From positions 517,365,707 through 517,429,706 of the forward strand of contig CM022297.1 in the NCBI GenBank assembly GCA_011799875.1: a DNA stretch of 64,000 nt. Direction: 5' to 3'. Positions 55,191 through 64,000 of this stretch are shown one piece after another. The number at the start of each line of letters is the position of its first letter. Within the stretch, counting starts at the first letter, position 1. The translations under genes and the position numbers were made by a program. Origin of the DNA: Thinopyrum elongatum. Its lineage: Eukaryota > Streptophyta > Magnoliopsida > Poales > Poaceae. A model generated the notes under the pieces. The model did no database searches. It saw only the letters and a program-made list of their open reading frames with translations, and was not told the DNA's origin.

Positions 55191-55604
55191 TCAGGCGTGC
55201 AAACCGAACCGAAAACCAAAAACCGAACCAAAAAAACCAATCCGCGCCGAAATTTGAGTTTTTCAGGTTTAGGTTTTAGTTTCAGTTTTAAAATCTGAAA
55301 ACCAGAACCAAAATTGAGGTTTTTTGGGTTCAAAAGCTTAATGGGCTGCTATAGTATAATACTTTCTAGTCCATTTAGTGCTTCAATTTATGTGATATAT
55401 ATCATCTATTTACACATGAAAAATTACGTGTTGGCTCAATAATTCTCGTCAAATTTGGTTATTAGTTATTATCAAAACTGAACCGAAAGTAAATGGTTAT
55501 TACCGAAACCGAACTGTTTCTATGTATAAAACCATATAAACTAAAATATAAAAATGGTATAAACCAAACAGAATCAAACCATAAAAACCGAATGCACACC
55601 CTGA
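55191..55604. mobile_element. hAT-type MITE, CCGAACC-rich
   Basis: 414 bp with perfect 8-bp target duplication CTGGTAGC (55183-55190 and 55605-55612). Ends are TCAGGCGTGCA and TGCACACCCTGA (inverted repeat with one indel). Subterminal AACCGAA words occur at both ends. No transposase. Confidence 0.85.
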
Positions 55605-57140
55605 CTGGTAGCGCACGCCACATTTTGCTCTGCTTTTTTTTCATTTTCATTTCTTTTCATTTTTCTTTCATTTTCCCCTTTTCATGGGTTTCTCTGTTTT
55701 TTTTTCACTGGTTTACTACATTTTATACCTACTTTTTACTGGTATTTTCTTTTCCTTCTTTCTTCTTCGATTCAATTCAGCTTTCTTTTTCTTCTTTCTC
55801 CGTTTTCATTATTTTTTTTCTTCTCTTTCCTAGTTTCTATTTTTTCTTCAGTTTTTATTTTTTGTTTGTTGGTTTGTAGAGATTTTTCGTATTTCTTTGT
55901 TGGTTTACAATTTTCTATTACTTTTCTTCGGTTTCACTTTCTTTTTTGGGCTTTCTTTGTTTTTCCATTTTGTTTTTTTTGGTCTATTTGTTTTACTTTT
56001 TTTATTTGTTGATTTTCATCAGTTTCATTTTTCATATACATCAGAAACATTTTCTATAAACATGTTTAACATTTTTTAAATACATGATTCATATTTTTTG
56101 AAACTATTTTTTATGTCTAATGTTTACCACAAACATTGTACACTTTTTTCAAATATCTACATTTTTATATACATGCTAACATTTCCAAATACAAAATTAA
56201 CAGTTTTTAATACTGGTCAACTTTTTTTCACACACGAGTACATTTTTCGTGTACAGCAGAAACATCTTTTTATACATGTTTAACTTCTTTTGATGTCTAA
56301 TTTTTTCATACACATTGTACATTTTTTGGTATATATCTAATACATTTTTTAATATATGTTCAACATTTTTTGAATACATGGTCAACATTTTTTCCATACA
56401 CATCTTAAACCCTTTTTTCAATGTTTAAGTAAAAAAATTCAAATAAAAAAATTAAAATTTCTTTAATACATGGGCAACACCTTTTTTATACACAGTTAAC
56501 AATTTCAAATTCTTGTTTAGCATTTTTGAAATAAAACATTTAAATTTTAGAATACATGGTCAACATTGTTTATATACACATTAAACATTTTAAAATGCTT
56601 GATTAACATTTTTTTAATACATAGTCCACACTTTTTTAATACATGGTCAAAAAAATTCTATACATATTTAACATTTTTTATAATTTCAAGATTAATATTT
56701 TCAAAATACATGATCTACTTTTTTGATACACATTTGTCTTTTTTTGTCTATATATTTTTTGCGTACATGAGACACATTTTTTCTATACACATTTAACATT
56801 TTTCAAATGATTGGTTAACATTTTTTCCAAACGTTTTACTTAAAGTGTTTTTTGTAATATATTTATTTAGAATTTTTGGAAGTATAGACAATTTTTATAG
56901 TGCACAAACATTTTTTCAGATTTAAGTTTTTTTTGAAATATGTGCAGTTTTTTTAAAATATATAAAAAAGTAAAAAAGAAAAAGAAAGAATGAAATCGAG
57001 TGAACGAATGAAAAACGATCGAGTGAAGAACACCACTAGACCGGCCCATTACTTCATTGCTTCAGGCGAGCGAACAACTTGGAAGCAAGACATAGTCGTA
57101 CCCCTCAGAAGGCTGTAGAACCTTCCAAAATTGGAAGAGG

Positions 57141-58137
57141 GTTGTGCGCTGGGCCGGCCCAATTCGCTATGTTGACCTTCGGGCAATAGAATTTCCGCCA
57201 ACCCAAAGTGCCCGAATGCGAGTTTGGTGGGCTGAGGGCCGAATGATACAGGACAACTGGCATGTGCGCTCTACAAGCACTAATGATGTGTTTGGTTGCC
57301 ACCATATAGGCCAACCAGCCCCGCACGAGATGTTTTTGGACTGTTTGGTTGCCTGGCCCACAACTGCTTTTCGGGCCGCACGGATCTTAAAGCACCTCTG
57401 GGCCTACATAAGAAAGGCTGAATCGGCCGTATTTTGCGAGCCAGGCTCGCTCGAGCCACGCATGCCCTTCGCCTACACACATTGGAAAGCACGAGAGACG
57501 AACGGGACGTCTCATAACTCTCCCTCTCCCTAGTCACCTCACACTCATTCATAGTGCTCTCTCTCCCGTTCCCTCACCGCCCCTTCATGCTTTCCTCCAA
57601 CGGCACGCCCGCCGCCGTGCCGCCCCCACCCCCATCGTCACTGGCAGCAACCCAATCCAAGACCGGTGGGTGGCCGGCCTATCCTACAGCGGCATTGACC
57701 TCATGGTGGCCATTCGTGCGTCATCCCCCTTCTGCACTAGGCCTTGTCCTCTGGCCAATGCGCTGCCGGCCGCTCCGGCTCCGCCTCCATTTCTGGACCT
57801 ACTGGTCCTGGGTTCGACTACGGCGGATGAGGGAAGACGATGACAGTTGTGGCCGGAAGGTTTTATTTATCACCATTCAGGGGGGGGGGGGATCTCCGGG
57901 GAGCATGGCGGGGCCATGGATGACATCACCCTCTTCATCTACCATGCGTGTCACGGGGAGCACCGGCACATCGGCGATGGCCCTAGGCATGGCCATGTCA
58001 TCCTCTTAGGCGGCCCCGCGTTCCCGCCAGGGTTTGCTCCTTGGCTGGCCTACGCTCCAATGGCAACCGATTCGGTAAGGGCCATTTTCCACGTTGCTCG
58101 TAGATGTAGTTTAGAGTTTGTGCTTAGTGAGTACTAG
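57141..58137 (+). other. GC-rich gene-like fragment of unknown identity
   Basis: After a promoter-like region, an ATG at 57587 opens a Pro/Ala/Ser-rich frame. Beyond a 12-base poly-G run near 57887-57898 a different frame looks more protein-like (DDITLFIYHACHGEH, GHVILLGGPAFPPGF, APWLAYAPMATDS) and ends at a consistent splice donor, TCG|GTAAGG, near 58074. The frame change across poly-G suggests a frameshift. I do not recognise the protein. Part of 57200-57260 resembles 62395-62450. Could be a gene relic or a captured fragment. Confidence 0.3.
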
Positions 58138-58176
58138 GATTGGATCTGATTCGAAACGAATTGATTCAAATCCAAT
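58138..58176. repeat. Imperfect inverted repeat
   Basis: GATTGGA and TCCAATC arms around TTCGAAACGAAT; lies between the gene-like fragment and a truncated LTR. Possibly a MITE remnant or a deletion scar. Confidence 0.4.
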
Positions 58177-58189
58177 CGATTGCTGTTGA

Positions 58190-59079
58190 CTAACAATGTA
58201 ACATACAACTCAAACCAATCACGATCATCAATCAACACATAGGACAAAACGAATCTACTCAAACACCATAGGATGGCAACACATCATTGGATAATAATCT
58301 GTAGCATTAAGCACCATGTTTAAGTAGAGATTACAACAGATAGAAGAGATGTTACACCGTTGCATAGAGTGGGAAAAAGTTGGTGTTGATGGCGGCGAAG
58401 TTGATGGTGTAGATCGTCGTCACGATGGTTGCCCCGGCGGCGTTCCGGCGCCACCGGGAGAGAGGGGGAGAGATCCCCCCTCCTTCTTTTTCTTGCTTGG
58501 CCTCCCCCCTAGATGGGAGGAGGGTTTCCCCTCTGGTCCATGGTCTCCATGGCTCCCGGAGGGCAGGAGCCCCTCCGAGATTGGATATCTCTCTCTGTTC
58601 TCTTTTGTTTCGCGTTCCTGTTTTCTGGCCCTTCGCCGCTTCTTAAATTACCAGAGATTCGTAACTCCGATTGGACTGAAATTTTAACACGATTTTTTTC
58701 CAGATATTATCTTTATTGCGGCGAAAGAAGGGGGTCAACTGACTTATGAGGTGCTCATAAGCCACCACGGCGCGCCCATACCCCCTGGCCACGCCCTGGT
58801 GGCTTGTGGCCACCTTGGGCATCGTCTTGCCTTGATCCTTCTTCCCAAAAATCACATATATTCCAAAACAATTCTCCCGTAAAATTTTATCACGTTTGGA
58901 CTTCATTTGATATGGATATTCTGCGAAACAAAAAACATGCAACAAATAGGAACTGGCGCTGGAAACTGGATCAATATGTTAGTCCCAAAAATAATATAAA
59001 TTGTTGCCAAAAGTATATGAAATTTGTAGAATATTGGCATGAAAAAAATCAAAAATTATAGATACGACGAAGACGTATC
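58190..59079 (-). repeat. Truncated LTR of an Athila/Sabrina-like Gypsy element
   Basis: The minus strand begins TGATACGTCTTCGTCGTATC at 59079, the terminus class of the LTR at 1948. It runs through GGCGCGCC-rich, GGGGGAGAG-rich and TAGATGGGAG-containing LTR sequence to about 58190, where homology fades without a TG...CA end. No internal region and no clear target duplication, so a 3'-truncated fragment. The left boundary is approximate. Confidence 0.65.
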
Positions 59080-59339
59080 AGTTACCTTAGTTATTAAGGA
59101 TTTCTCCAGACCAATGCATTGGACATTTAATGACTGCACCCAAGGAGTTGCTTTCGGCTACCGTGCTAATCCTATTGTCATGACTTTTCATATAGCCTTC
59201 CATGTGTCCTTGCACTCTACCTCCTCCTTGATAGATCTACCGGATCCCAAGCACCCGCAGGGCCTTAGAAAGAGAAAGAGACAAGAAACAAATATGTTAC
59301 GATAATACATACAAATAACTTTCAATTAAGCAAAGTTAA
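59080..59339. other. Intergenic stretch, nothing supported
   Basis: No coding or repeat structure can be supported. A pyrimidine-rich acceptor-like site on the minus strand near 59265 could belong to a downstream exon of the ORF at 59547-59711, but no frame confirms it. Confidence 0.4.
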
Positions 59340-59341
59340 TA

Positions 59342-59410
59342 CTCCCTCCATCCCATAATATAAGAGTGTTTTGCACACTAAAACACTCTTATATTATGGG
59401 ACGGAAGGAG
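59342..59410. mobile_element. Stowaway MITE (Tc1/mariner type)
   Basis: 69 bp, starting CTCCCTCCATCCCATAATAT and ending with the near-perfect reverse complement, ATATTATGGGACGGAAGGAG, flanked by TA duplications (59340-59341, 59411-59412). Almost a full-length hairpin, as typical for short Triticeae Stowaways. Confidence 0.97.
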
Positions 59411-59546
59411 TACTAATGATCTTGTGCACAAGTACATAGGGCTGCAAGGCTATGGTTCAGCCCATGGTCTGAGGGGATTACTCGCACATCACAATCAGAT
59501 CACACATGAAAAAAGTTTATAGATGAATAATTGATAAAGGTCTTAC

Positions 59547-59711
59547 ATTGACGTAGTATGCAATGTAATGATTACAAGTATGGCAAACTATGGGGATAAT
59601 GGCTAGGGAGATGGATATGGAGATGACGATGACCAGGGTTACTCCTGGGAATGACTCTTGGCGGCGGCGGTGGTAATTCTGGTGATCTGACAACTCTCGG
59701 TTGCTCTCCAT
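59547..59711 (-). CDS. Hypothetical small membrane protein, possible first exon
   Basis: Minus-strand ATG at 59711 opens MESNRELSDHQNYHRRR followed by one strongly hydrophobic stretch (VTLVIVISISISLAIIPIV), a possible single membrane helix. A plausible donor, CAAT|GTAAGA, follows at 59547/59546; without splicing the frame runs nine codons further to a stop at 59517. A TATA box (minus TTTATAAAAG) lies only about 20 bases upstream, giving an unusually short leader, and a Harbinger-type MITE lies 30 bases beyond that. No homologue is recognised and the ORF may be chance. Confidence 0.3.
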
Positions 59712-59731
59712 TGCAAATGGGGCCTCGGGAC

Positions 59732-59740
59732 TTTTATAAA
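59732..59740 (-). promoter_or_regulatory. TATA-like box upstream of the 59711 ORF
   Basis: The minus strand reads TTTATAAAA about 20-29 bases before the ATG. Supports transcription only weakly. Confidence 0.3.
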
Positions 59741-59771
59741 GTGTGTTTGTGCTGATGCCACAGAGCTGTTA

Positions 59772-60120
59772 GGGCATGGCCAATGCGCCACCCTGGACAG
59801 ATGCCTCACAGGCTACACGTTGGAAATAAGCCATCGTGGACATGTCTGACCAAAAAGATGGTAGCTTGCAGAGGGAAGGTGGATCCTGCAGAGGAGCCGA
59901 GTGCTTCAGAGAAAAAGAGTGGTCCCCGTAGAAAACTGGAGAGAGAGAAGGAGAGTGCATGTGCCCAGTTTTCTTTTATATACTCACGTTTGGTGCTTTC
60001 TTCACCTCAGCAGGCTACCACATGACATCACTTGCGTTGGGTAAATTATTTGTGTGCTATAGCCTGAACTGATGTGGCATCTGAGACCATCGCTAGGTGC
60101 TGCTTCCGTTGTACATGCCC
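59772..60120. mobile_element. PIF/Harbinger-type (Tourist-like) MITE
   Basis: 349 bp with 3-bp target duplication TTA (59769-59771, 60121-60123) and imperfect terminal inverted repeats, GGGCATGGCCAATG and, reversed, GGGCATGTACAACG. No transposase. Confidence 0.8.
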
Positions 60121-60123
60121 TTA

Positions 60124-60480
60124 GAGGGTAGTACGAGCGCTGCTACGAGCGCGTCTGCTCATACCAAACGACGTCATCTCCCCTGTTTCCATAGTTGCAC
60201 CTCTAGCTTACTTGGTTTGATCCCCACACTTCATATTTCCATATATAGCTTTATTTCCTTCCCTTAATGATCCATTTCCTGCAGAAACAAATTGAACATA
60301 GGGATTTGCAATCTTTTGCATTTATTAGTAATTGGTGATAAGATCGAAGTGATTTTCTTGGAATGTCCAGGATTATACAGTTTAAACAATGGTGGAATGA
60401 GTGTAGAAAATACACTGATTACCCTGTAGTTTCGAAAATAAGTGGACATGACCCGAAACACCTTCTGGTCAATAATTAAT
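60124..60480. other. Intergenic stretch, nothing supported
   Basis: AT-rich, unannotated sequence between the Harbinger-type MITE and an old LTR fragment; no gene or repeat identified. Confidence 0.5.
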
Positions 60481-61309
60481 TGTGATATCTGGACATGCTT
60501 TATATTCTACATATTTACTAAGATCTTTATCGAGCGAACCTTATGTTACCGCATACAATTCCCTTTGCTTCGCGATACGTTACAAGACCCGAGGTGAGAC
60601 TTTTATCGGTATCCTCATGTTCAACACCGCGATCACTATACCAGTTATCCTCGTTGCCGATTTTGTTCTCTTTACTCATTTTCATATTTCAGTATCCATG
60701 TGATCTTAGCTACACATGTCTGGCCAGACGAAGGTGATACCATAATACCGAGTGGGACCGAAGAGTATCTCTTCATCGTCGGAGGAGCAAATCCCACTCT
60801 TGAACTATCGATACCGAGACATACTTTTCCGGTATACTCGTAAGTTACTTTTATTGTCACCCAGTTATAGTGTGACATTTGTCAACCCCAAAATAACCAT
60901 TTGGTATGTTGGTATATGATATTCTCATGGTCTAAGGACGTGAGTGAACGTTAATATCTTATATGAAAATACTGACAATATAATGACGATGTGATCTTGC
61001 AGTCATTCATAAATTGGGTCTATCCAACACCATTGTTCCAATAACAATGTGTTCTCATTATTGATGTCATCCTTGTCACTTTAACAATGTCCATTATCAG
61101 GAAAACAAGATCATCATCAATACATTAGCTAGTCTTAGAGGCATGACTAGGTATCCATTTGGTGTTTATGTTTCCACATATGCAATTGAGTTTTCCTCTG
61201 AATCTCATGATCAAGAACCAATTCAACTGTAGCACAAAATATAAACTTAATTATGAATATGTAAATATAATAATAAGTTTATTATTGCCTTTGGGGTATA
61301 TTTTCAATA
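60481..61309 (-). repeat. Old, truncated BARE/Angela-like LTR fragment
   Basis: Follows the 3' half of the solo LTR at 7530-8218 with heavy divergence: ATACAATTCCCTTTG, TAATACCGAGTGGGACC, CACCCAGTTATAGTGTGAC, TCATGGTCTAAGGA and the end TTTATTATTGCCT. The canonical terminal CCAACA is mutated to TCAATA. Much older than the solo LTR. Confidence 0.75.
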
Positions 61310-61705
61310 CTCGTCTGCAGCCTCCTACTTGTCGGCGACGTCGACTCGTCGTCGTCCAGCACCGCCTGATTTCTTGGAGCTGGCGCCAGCATCCCCATGA
61401 CCACTACCATGGCGTCCTCCTCCGGCCCCGGCGGGTGAACAACATGAGACCTGTACGCCTTCTCTGCACAGGACCCCCTCCCCTCCACCTCCGCCTTCGA
61501 TCAGAAGAGCTCCATCTCCGATCATTCGCGCCTTCTCCTCCTTCGCTGCAGCCAACACAATCCCCAACGATTCCTTGTAGAGCATCGCCCGGTCCGGAAA
61601 CGAGCTACATATCGCCCGGAGCCTGGCGAGCTTCTCCGCATCACCGTCCACCGCCAGAAAGAATCTCAGCCAGTGTCGGAGTGATCTTCATCGTTGCTAC
61701 TCGCT
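61310..61705 (-). pseudogene. GC-rich gene-like fragment, Ala/Gly-rich protein
   Basis: A minus-strand frame covering VDGDAEKLARLRAICSS, PDRAMLYKESLGIVLAAA, KEEKARMIGDGALLIEGG and a Gly-rich tail ends at TAG 61325-61327. The only nearby ATG (61692) is in another frame and stops after 16 codons. Either the start is lost to a frameshift or this is an internal exon. The helical N-terminal half looks protein-like; identity unknown. The fragment is directly downstream of an old LTR end and upstream of a G-rich segment with ACGTGGGG. Confidence 0.35.
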
Positions 61706-61707
61706 AG

Positions 61708-62029
61708 TGTTAGGGATTTCGGAGAGCATGGAAGGGAGATGAACAGGAGAGGGAGACGACGGGATTTAAGACACGTGGGGCAAAGGGATTTTAGTTTGAC
61801 GACTACGAGGCGTAGGAGGGGGTACATTCCCGGAAAAGCGAGGGGCCTTTCCGGAAAAAGGTAACCCCACGGGGCAGCACGAACCTTAGTCAGGACCGTT
61901 TACAGGACCATAGATGTCACATATTCGCATATCCAAGTGCTGCATTGTAGCGTTTCTCAAGTTCGAGAACATTTTCGTTATGCGGCAGGGAGTTCAAGGA
62001 CAATCTATGTAATTTTCTCCCACCTTTGG
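61708..62029. other. Intergenic stretch, nothing supported
   Basis: Mixed-composition DNA with no coding frame, repeat or RNA gene that I can support. Confidence 0.5.
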
Positions 62030-62370
62030 GTTGTTGCAGCCATCACCTCCCGCTACCCGACTGTTCTCATCCTGTCATGCCTTCTACTAAACGTATATCG
62101 AGCTCCTACGTCAGCTGATTTTTCTTTTCTTTTTGAGTTACCCTACGTCACCTGATTGACGTCACCCCATCTCGTTGCTGCCTTGCTCGACAAGCTCAAA
62201 TTAAAAGGAAACACCAGATAAAGCTGAAATTTTAAAAAGAAGTGGCCCGTAGAATGGGCCCTCAAAATAAGGGACCTGAACGGTCGCGAGCTCCAGGGCA
62301 TGGCCTTCTAGAAGTCAAGTTCAGGCCTCCGCATCATCCGCGTCCGTAGGCACCAACAACCCCATGGCGC
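62030..62370. repeat. Diverged duplicate segment, copy 2
   Basis: Counterpart of 52530-52930. It lies about 200 bases upstream of the response-regulator gene, so it includes part of that gene's 5' flank. A further short match (GGGCCGAATGA and GGACAGCTGG) links 62395-62450 with 57200-57260. Confidence 0.55.
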
Positions 62371-62579
62371 TGCATCGCATCGGGTGCATGCGGGTGCCCA
62401 CTGGGCGGTGGGCCCAGGGCCGAATGAACCGGGACAGCTGGAATATTCTGCTAGAAGAAAAAAAAGTACCAACTAACGAACAAGTACCAACCCCTTCCGG
62501 CCGCGAAGCCATCTACCTTCATGCGCGCGTCGCAAGGCGCCTCTCTGCACGTACGGGGAGAGCAACGCACGCACCGTCC

Positions 62580-63002
62580 ATGGATCTCCCCGGCGCCGGC
62601 GGCGCCTTCCTCCCTGCTCCTCTCCCTGGCCTCCGCGCGCTCGCCGTCTCGGCGGACGCCGTCAGGCTTAGCTCCATAGCCGCCAACCTCCGCGACCGAC
62701 TTCACTATGAAGGTATACGTTGCTTGCCACGTACTGCTTCGTGCGTGCAGCGTTTGCTAAGCGCCCGCCGATTGCCTTCCCACCGTGCAAGCTTATTGTC
62801 TACGATGTGGTTGTGAAGATGCTAGCTGTTGTTTGCTTGCTTGCAGTGACGGCTTGCACTGATGCGGCGGCGGCCATGGCGGAGCTCCGCGGTGGGAACA
62901 AGTTCGAGGTCATGCTGGTCGACATGCACTCCCTAGGCTGCGGCGCGCCGGCCTTTGAGCTCTTGGAATATGCCGTCGGCGAGATGCACGTTGACACGCA
63001 TG
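62580..63002 (+). CDS. Type-B-like response regulator with degenerate receiver domain, first two exons (partial)
   Basis: Exon 1 (62580-62712) and exon 2 (62847-63002) are joined by a GT-AG intron of 134 bases, GAAG|GTATAC...TTGCAG|TG. They encode the first 96 residues of a receiver (REC) domain: LRALAVSADAVRLSSIA, then VTACTDAAAAMAEL and NKFEVMLVDMHSL. Receivers accept phosphate from His-phosphotransfer proteins in cytokinin signalling, and type-B members have an intron at this point. The likely phosphoacceptor Asp (LVDMH) is kept, but the N-terminal acidic pocket, usually DDD, reads SAD and the usual MPDMDGF loop is lost. A donor, CATG|GTAACT, follows at 63002. No further REC exon (with its conserved Lys) or DNA-binding domain is visible before 64000. 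Gene or relic is unresolved. Confidence 0.65.
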
Positions 63003-63450
63003 GTAACTATATTGGATCTTGTGCCTAGTTATGTCAACGGTGTTCTGGTTTATCTGGCGATGGAGAGATGACGGTTTTGAGGTATTGACAACGTTTATGT
63101 ACGAGAGTTGGTTTGAGCTAAGTACGTACATAGTGAAAAACTTAGTGGTATGCTGCCAGATTAATTCTTCTTTGAAGTTCGTAACTTTGACCCAAGTGCT
63201 TGCACTATGAAAAGATAATCATGGTTGCTTCAACTTACTTAAGTCTACCGTAATAACAAGATGAATAACCATCGTCGAGATGCGCGATGATGCATATATG
63301 GTAACTGGATCTTGTGCTTAGTTAAGTCTACCGTGTTCCGTTTTATCTAGCCATGGAGCGATAACGGTTTTGTGGTTAATTTTTTTTAGCAAGTAGACGA
63401 TCGATTTAGAGCTGTGTTGCCAGATTCTTCTTTGAAGTATATATTTTTTT
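62963..63450. repeat. Diverged direct duplication spanning the exon 2/intron 2 boundary
   Basis: 62963-63180 and 63272-63445 share GAGATGC, ATGGTAACT, GGATCTTGTGC, TTTATCT, GATGGAG/CATGGAG, ACGGTTTTG and GCCAGATT followed by TTCTTTGAAGT, in order, offset by about 290-300 bases. The second copy repeats the splice donor context but not a usable exon. Confidence 0.65.
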
Positions 63451-64000
63451 AGTATTTCTTTGAAGTATATAGGAGTAGTTCTATAGATCAAACGGGCTTA
63501 TGTACTATAGCTTAGCTGCTAAGTTGGGCTGGCTAATGATTTAAGGGGTACTCGCAAAAAAAAATTGATGTAAGGGGTGTGCTTCAGTTAGTTATCAATT
63601 ATCTAAACGGGCTTATATAGCATAGCTAATGATGGTTTGAGGGGAAATACTTGCTAACGATTGATGTCTTTTCTTTCATTTTGAAACCAACGACATACCA
63701 CTAGCTGCCCTGCTTTGGCATTAACAAAAGAGAACTAGAGTTCCAACTTCCGATGAAATTACTATGTTACATATGACATAAAAGGCCCAACTAGAACTCT
63801 CATAAATCAATCAATCTAACTTTGAGCATTTTGACCAACCCTGTATAGAAGTAGATACATAATTACTTTCTAGCCACTTTCCATATATATGCTACTTTTG
63901 TTAATTATCATTAGTAAATAATATAATACCACGTGTGATAGAGTATGTTTGAACCATGAAGTTAGGTTTGTGTATTCCGTCAGAAATAATTAGCACATAC
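63451..64000. other. Probable intron or downstream flank, nothing supported
   Basis: AT-rich; contains a near-duplicate AACGGGCTTAT...TAGC at 63490 and 63607, but no exon, MITE end or RNA gene that I can support. Confidence 0.45.

Larger units (their letters stand above)
53040..57140. other. AT-rich low-complexity block, no gene
   Basis: Dominated by T runs and iterated words such as AACATTTTT, ATACATGGTCAACA and GAACAAATTTTGAA on both strands, as in the interiors of some Triticeae DNA transposons. Two hAT MITEs are inserted in it. The long Phe/Ser-rich frames are composition artefacts. The transposon class of the background could not be determined; no CACTA ends were found. Confidence 0.6.

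Noticed and set aside
55493..57049. Phe/Ser-rich hydrophobic frames that resemble membrane proteins
   Set aside because: Composition artefacts of T-rich low-complexity DNA; no start context, no conserved motif.
53040..57140. CACTA transposon as the identity of the AT-rich block
   Set aside because: The word composition is reminiscent, but I found neither CACTA/TAGTG ends nor a 3-bp TSD, so class was left open.
61159..61707. 182-aa plus-strand frame spanning an LTR end and a GC-rich fragment
   Set aside because: Fuses unrelated LTR sequence with the antisense of a better minus-strand frame.

Overview
This window is repeat-dense plant nuclear DNA. The retroelement types (BARE/Angela-like, Maximus-like Sirevirus, Athila-like and Tekay-like with LTRs of about 4.2 kb), the Stowaway, Harbinger and hAT MITEs, and a spliced plant response-regulator gene at the right end all point to a large grass genome, most likely Triticeae (wheat, Aegilops or barley). 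No bacterial-style genes, operons, tRNA or rRNA genes are visible. Family names are inferred from termini, protein motifs and LTR architecture, not from a database search.

About 1-51,550 is one nested stack of retrotransposons that can be resolved mostly by target-site duplications (TSDs). The base is a Sirevirus-like Copia element B (only its 3' end, 25,018-51,549, is in the window). A sibling element A (pol from 1,949, 3' LTR ending at 25,017) sits inside B's env-like gene. Element A is cut by an Athila-like element (1-1,948, minus), a solo BARE/Angela LTR (6,492-8,218, TSD AGATG) and a non-autonomous Tekay-like element 1 (10,466-21,831, TSD AAGAA). The 3' LTR of B is split by a three-LTR Tekay-like composite, element 2 (25,967-46,086, TSD GAGGG), and by a truncated relative, element 3 (46,919-51,101). 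A Helitron-like insertion (38,238-42,070) lies inside the middle LTR of element 2.

About 51,550-64,000 is older, more mixed DNA: a decayed LINE, a very AT-rich block with two hAT MITEs (TSDs ACCCAGCA and CTGGTAGC), LTR fragments, a Stowaway MITE, a Harbinger-type MITE, a few gene-like fragments, and the first two exons of a type-B-like response regulator with a degenerate receiver domain (62,580-63,002). A roughly 350-400 bp stretch at 52.5-52.9 kb recurs in diverged form at 62.0-62.4 kb.

The most unusual signals are in the long Tekay-like LTRs. (1) Two short exon-like segments, separated by about 1.6 kb, are kept in compatible reading phase in three diverged elements. Each has a putative GC-AG intron and a tyrosine-rich acidic C-terminus ending in DDQE-stop. 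(2) Inside that putative intron are four consecutive two-tier hairpins. They share the apical sequence GAGG-GTGATW-CCTC but have different basal stems, and several copy-to-copy changes are G-U-compatible only in the element's sense RNA. (3) The same elements carry a conserved unknown ORF between the primer-binding site and gag. Together these suggest a transcribed, structured, protein-coding LTR that standard TE annotation would miss.
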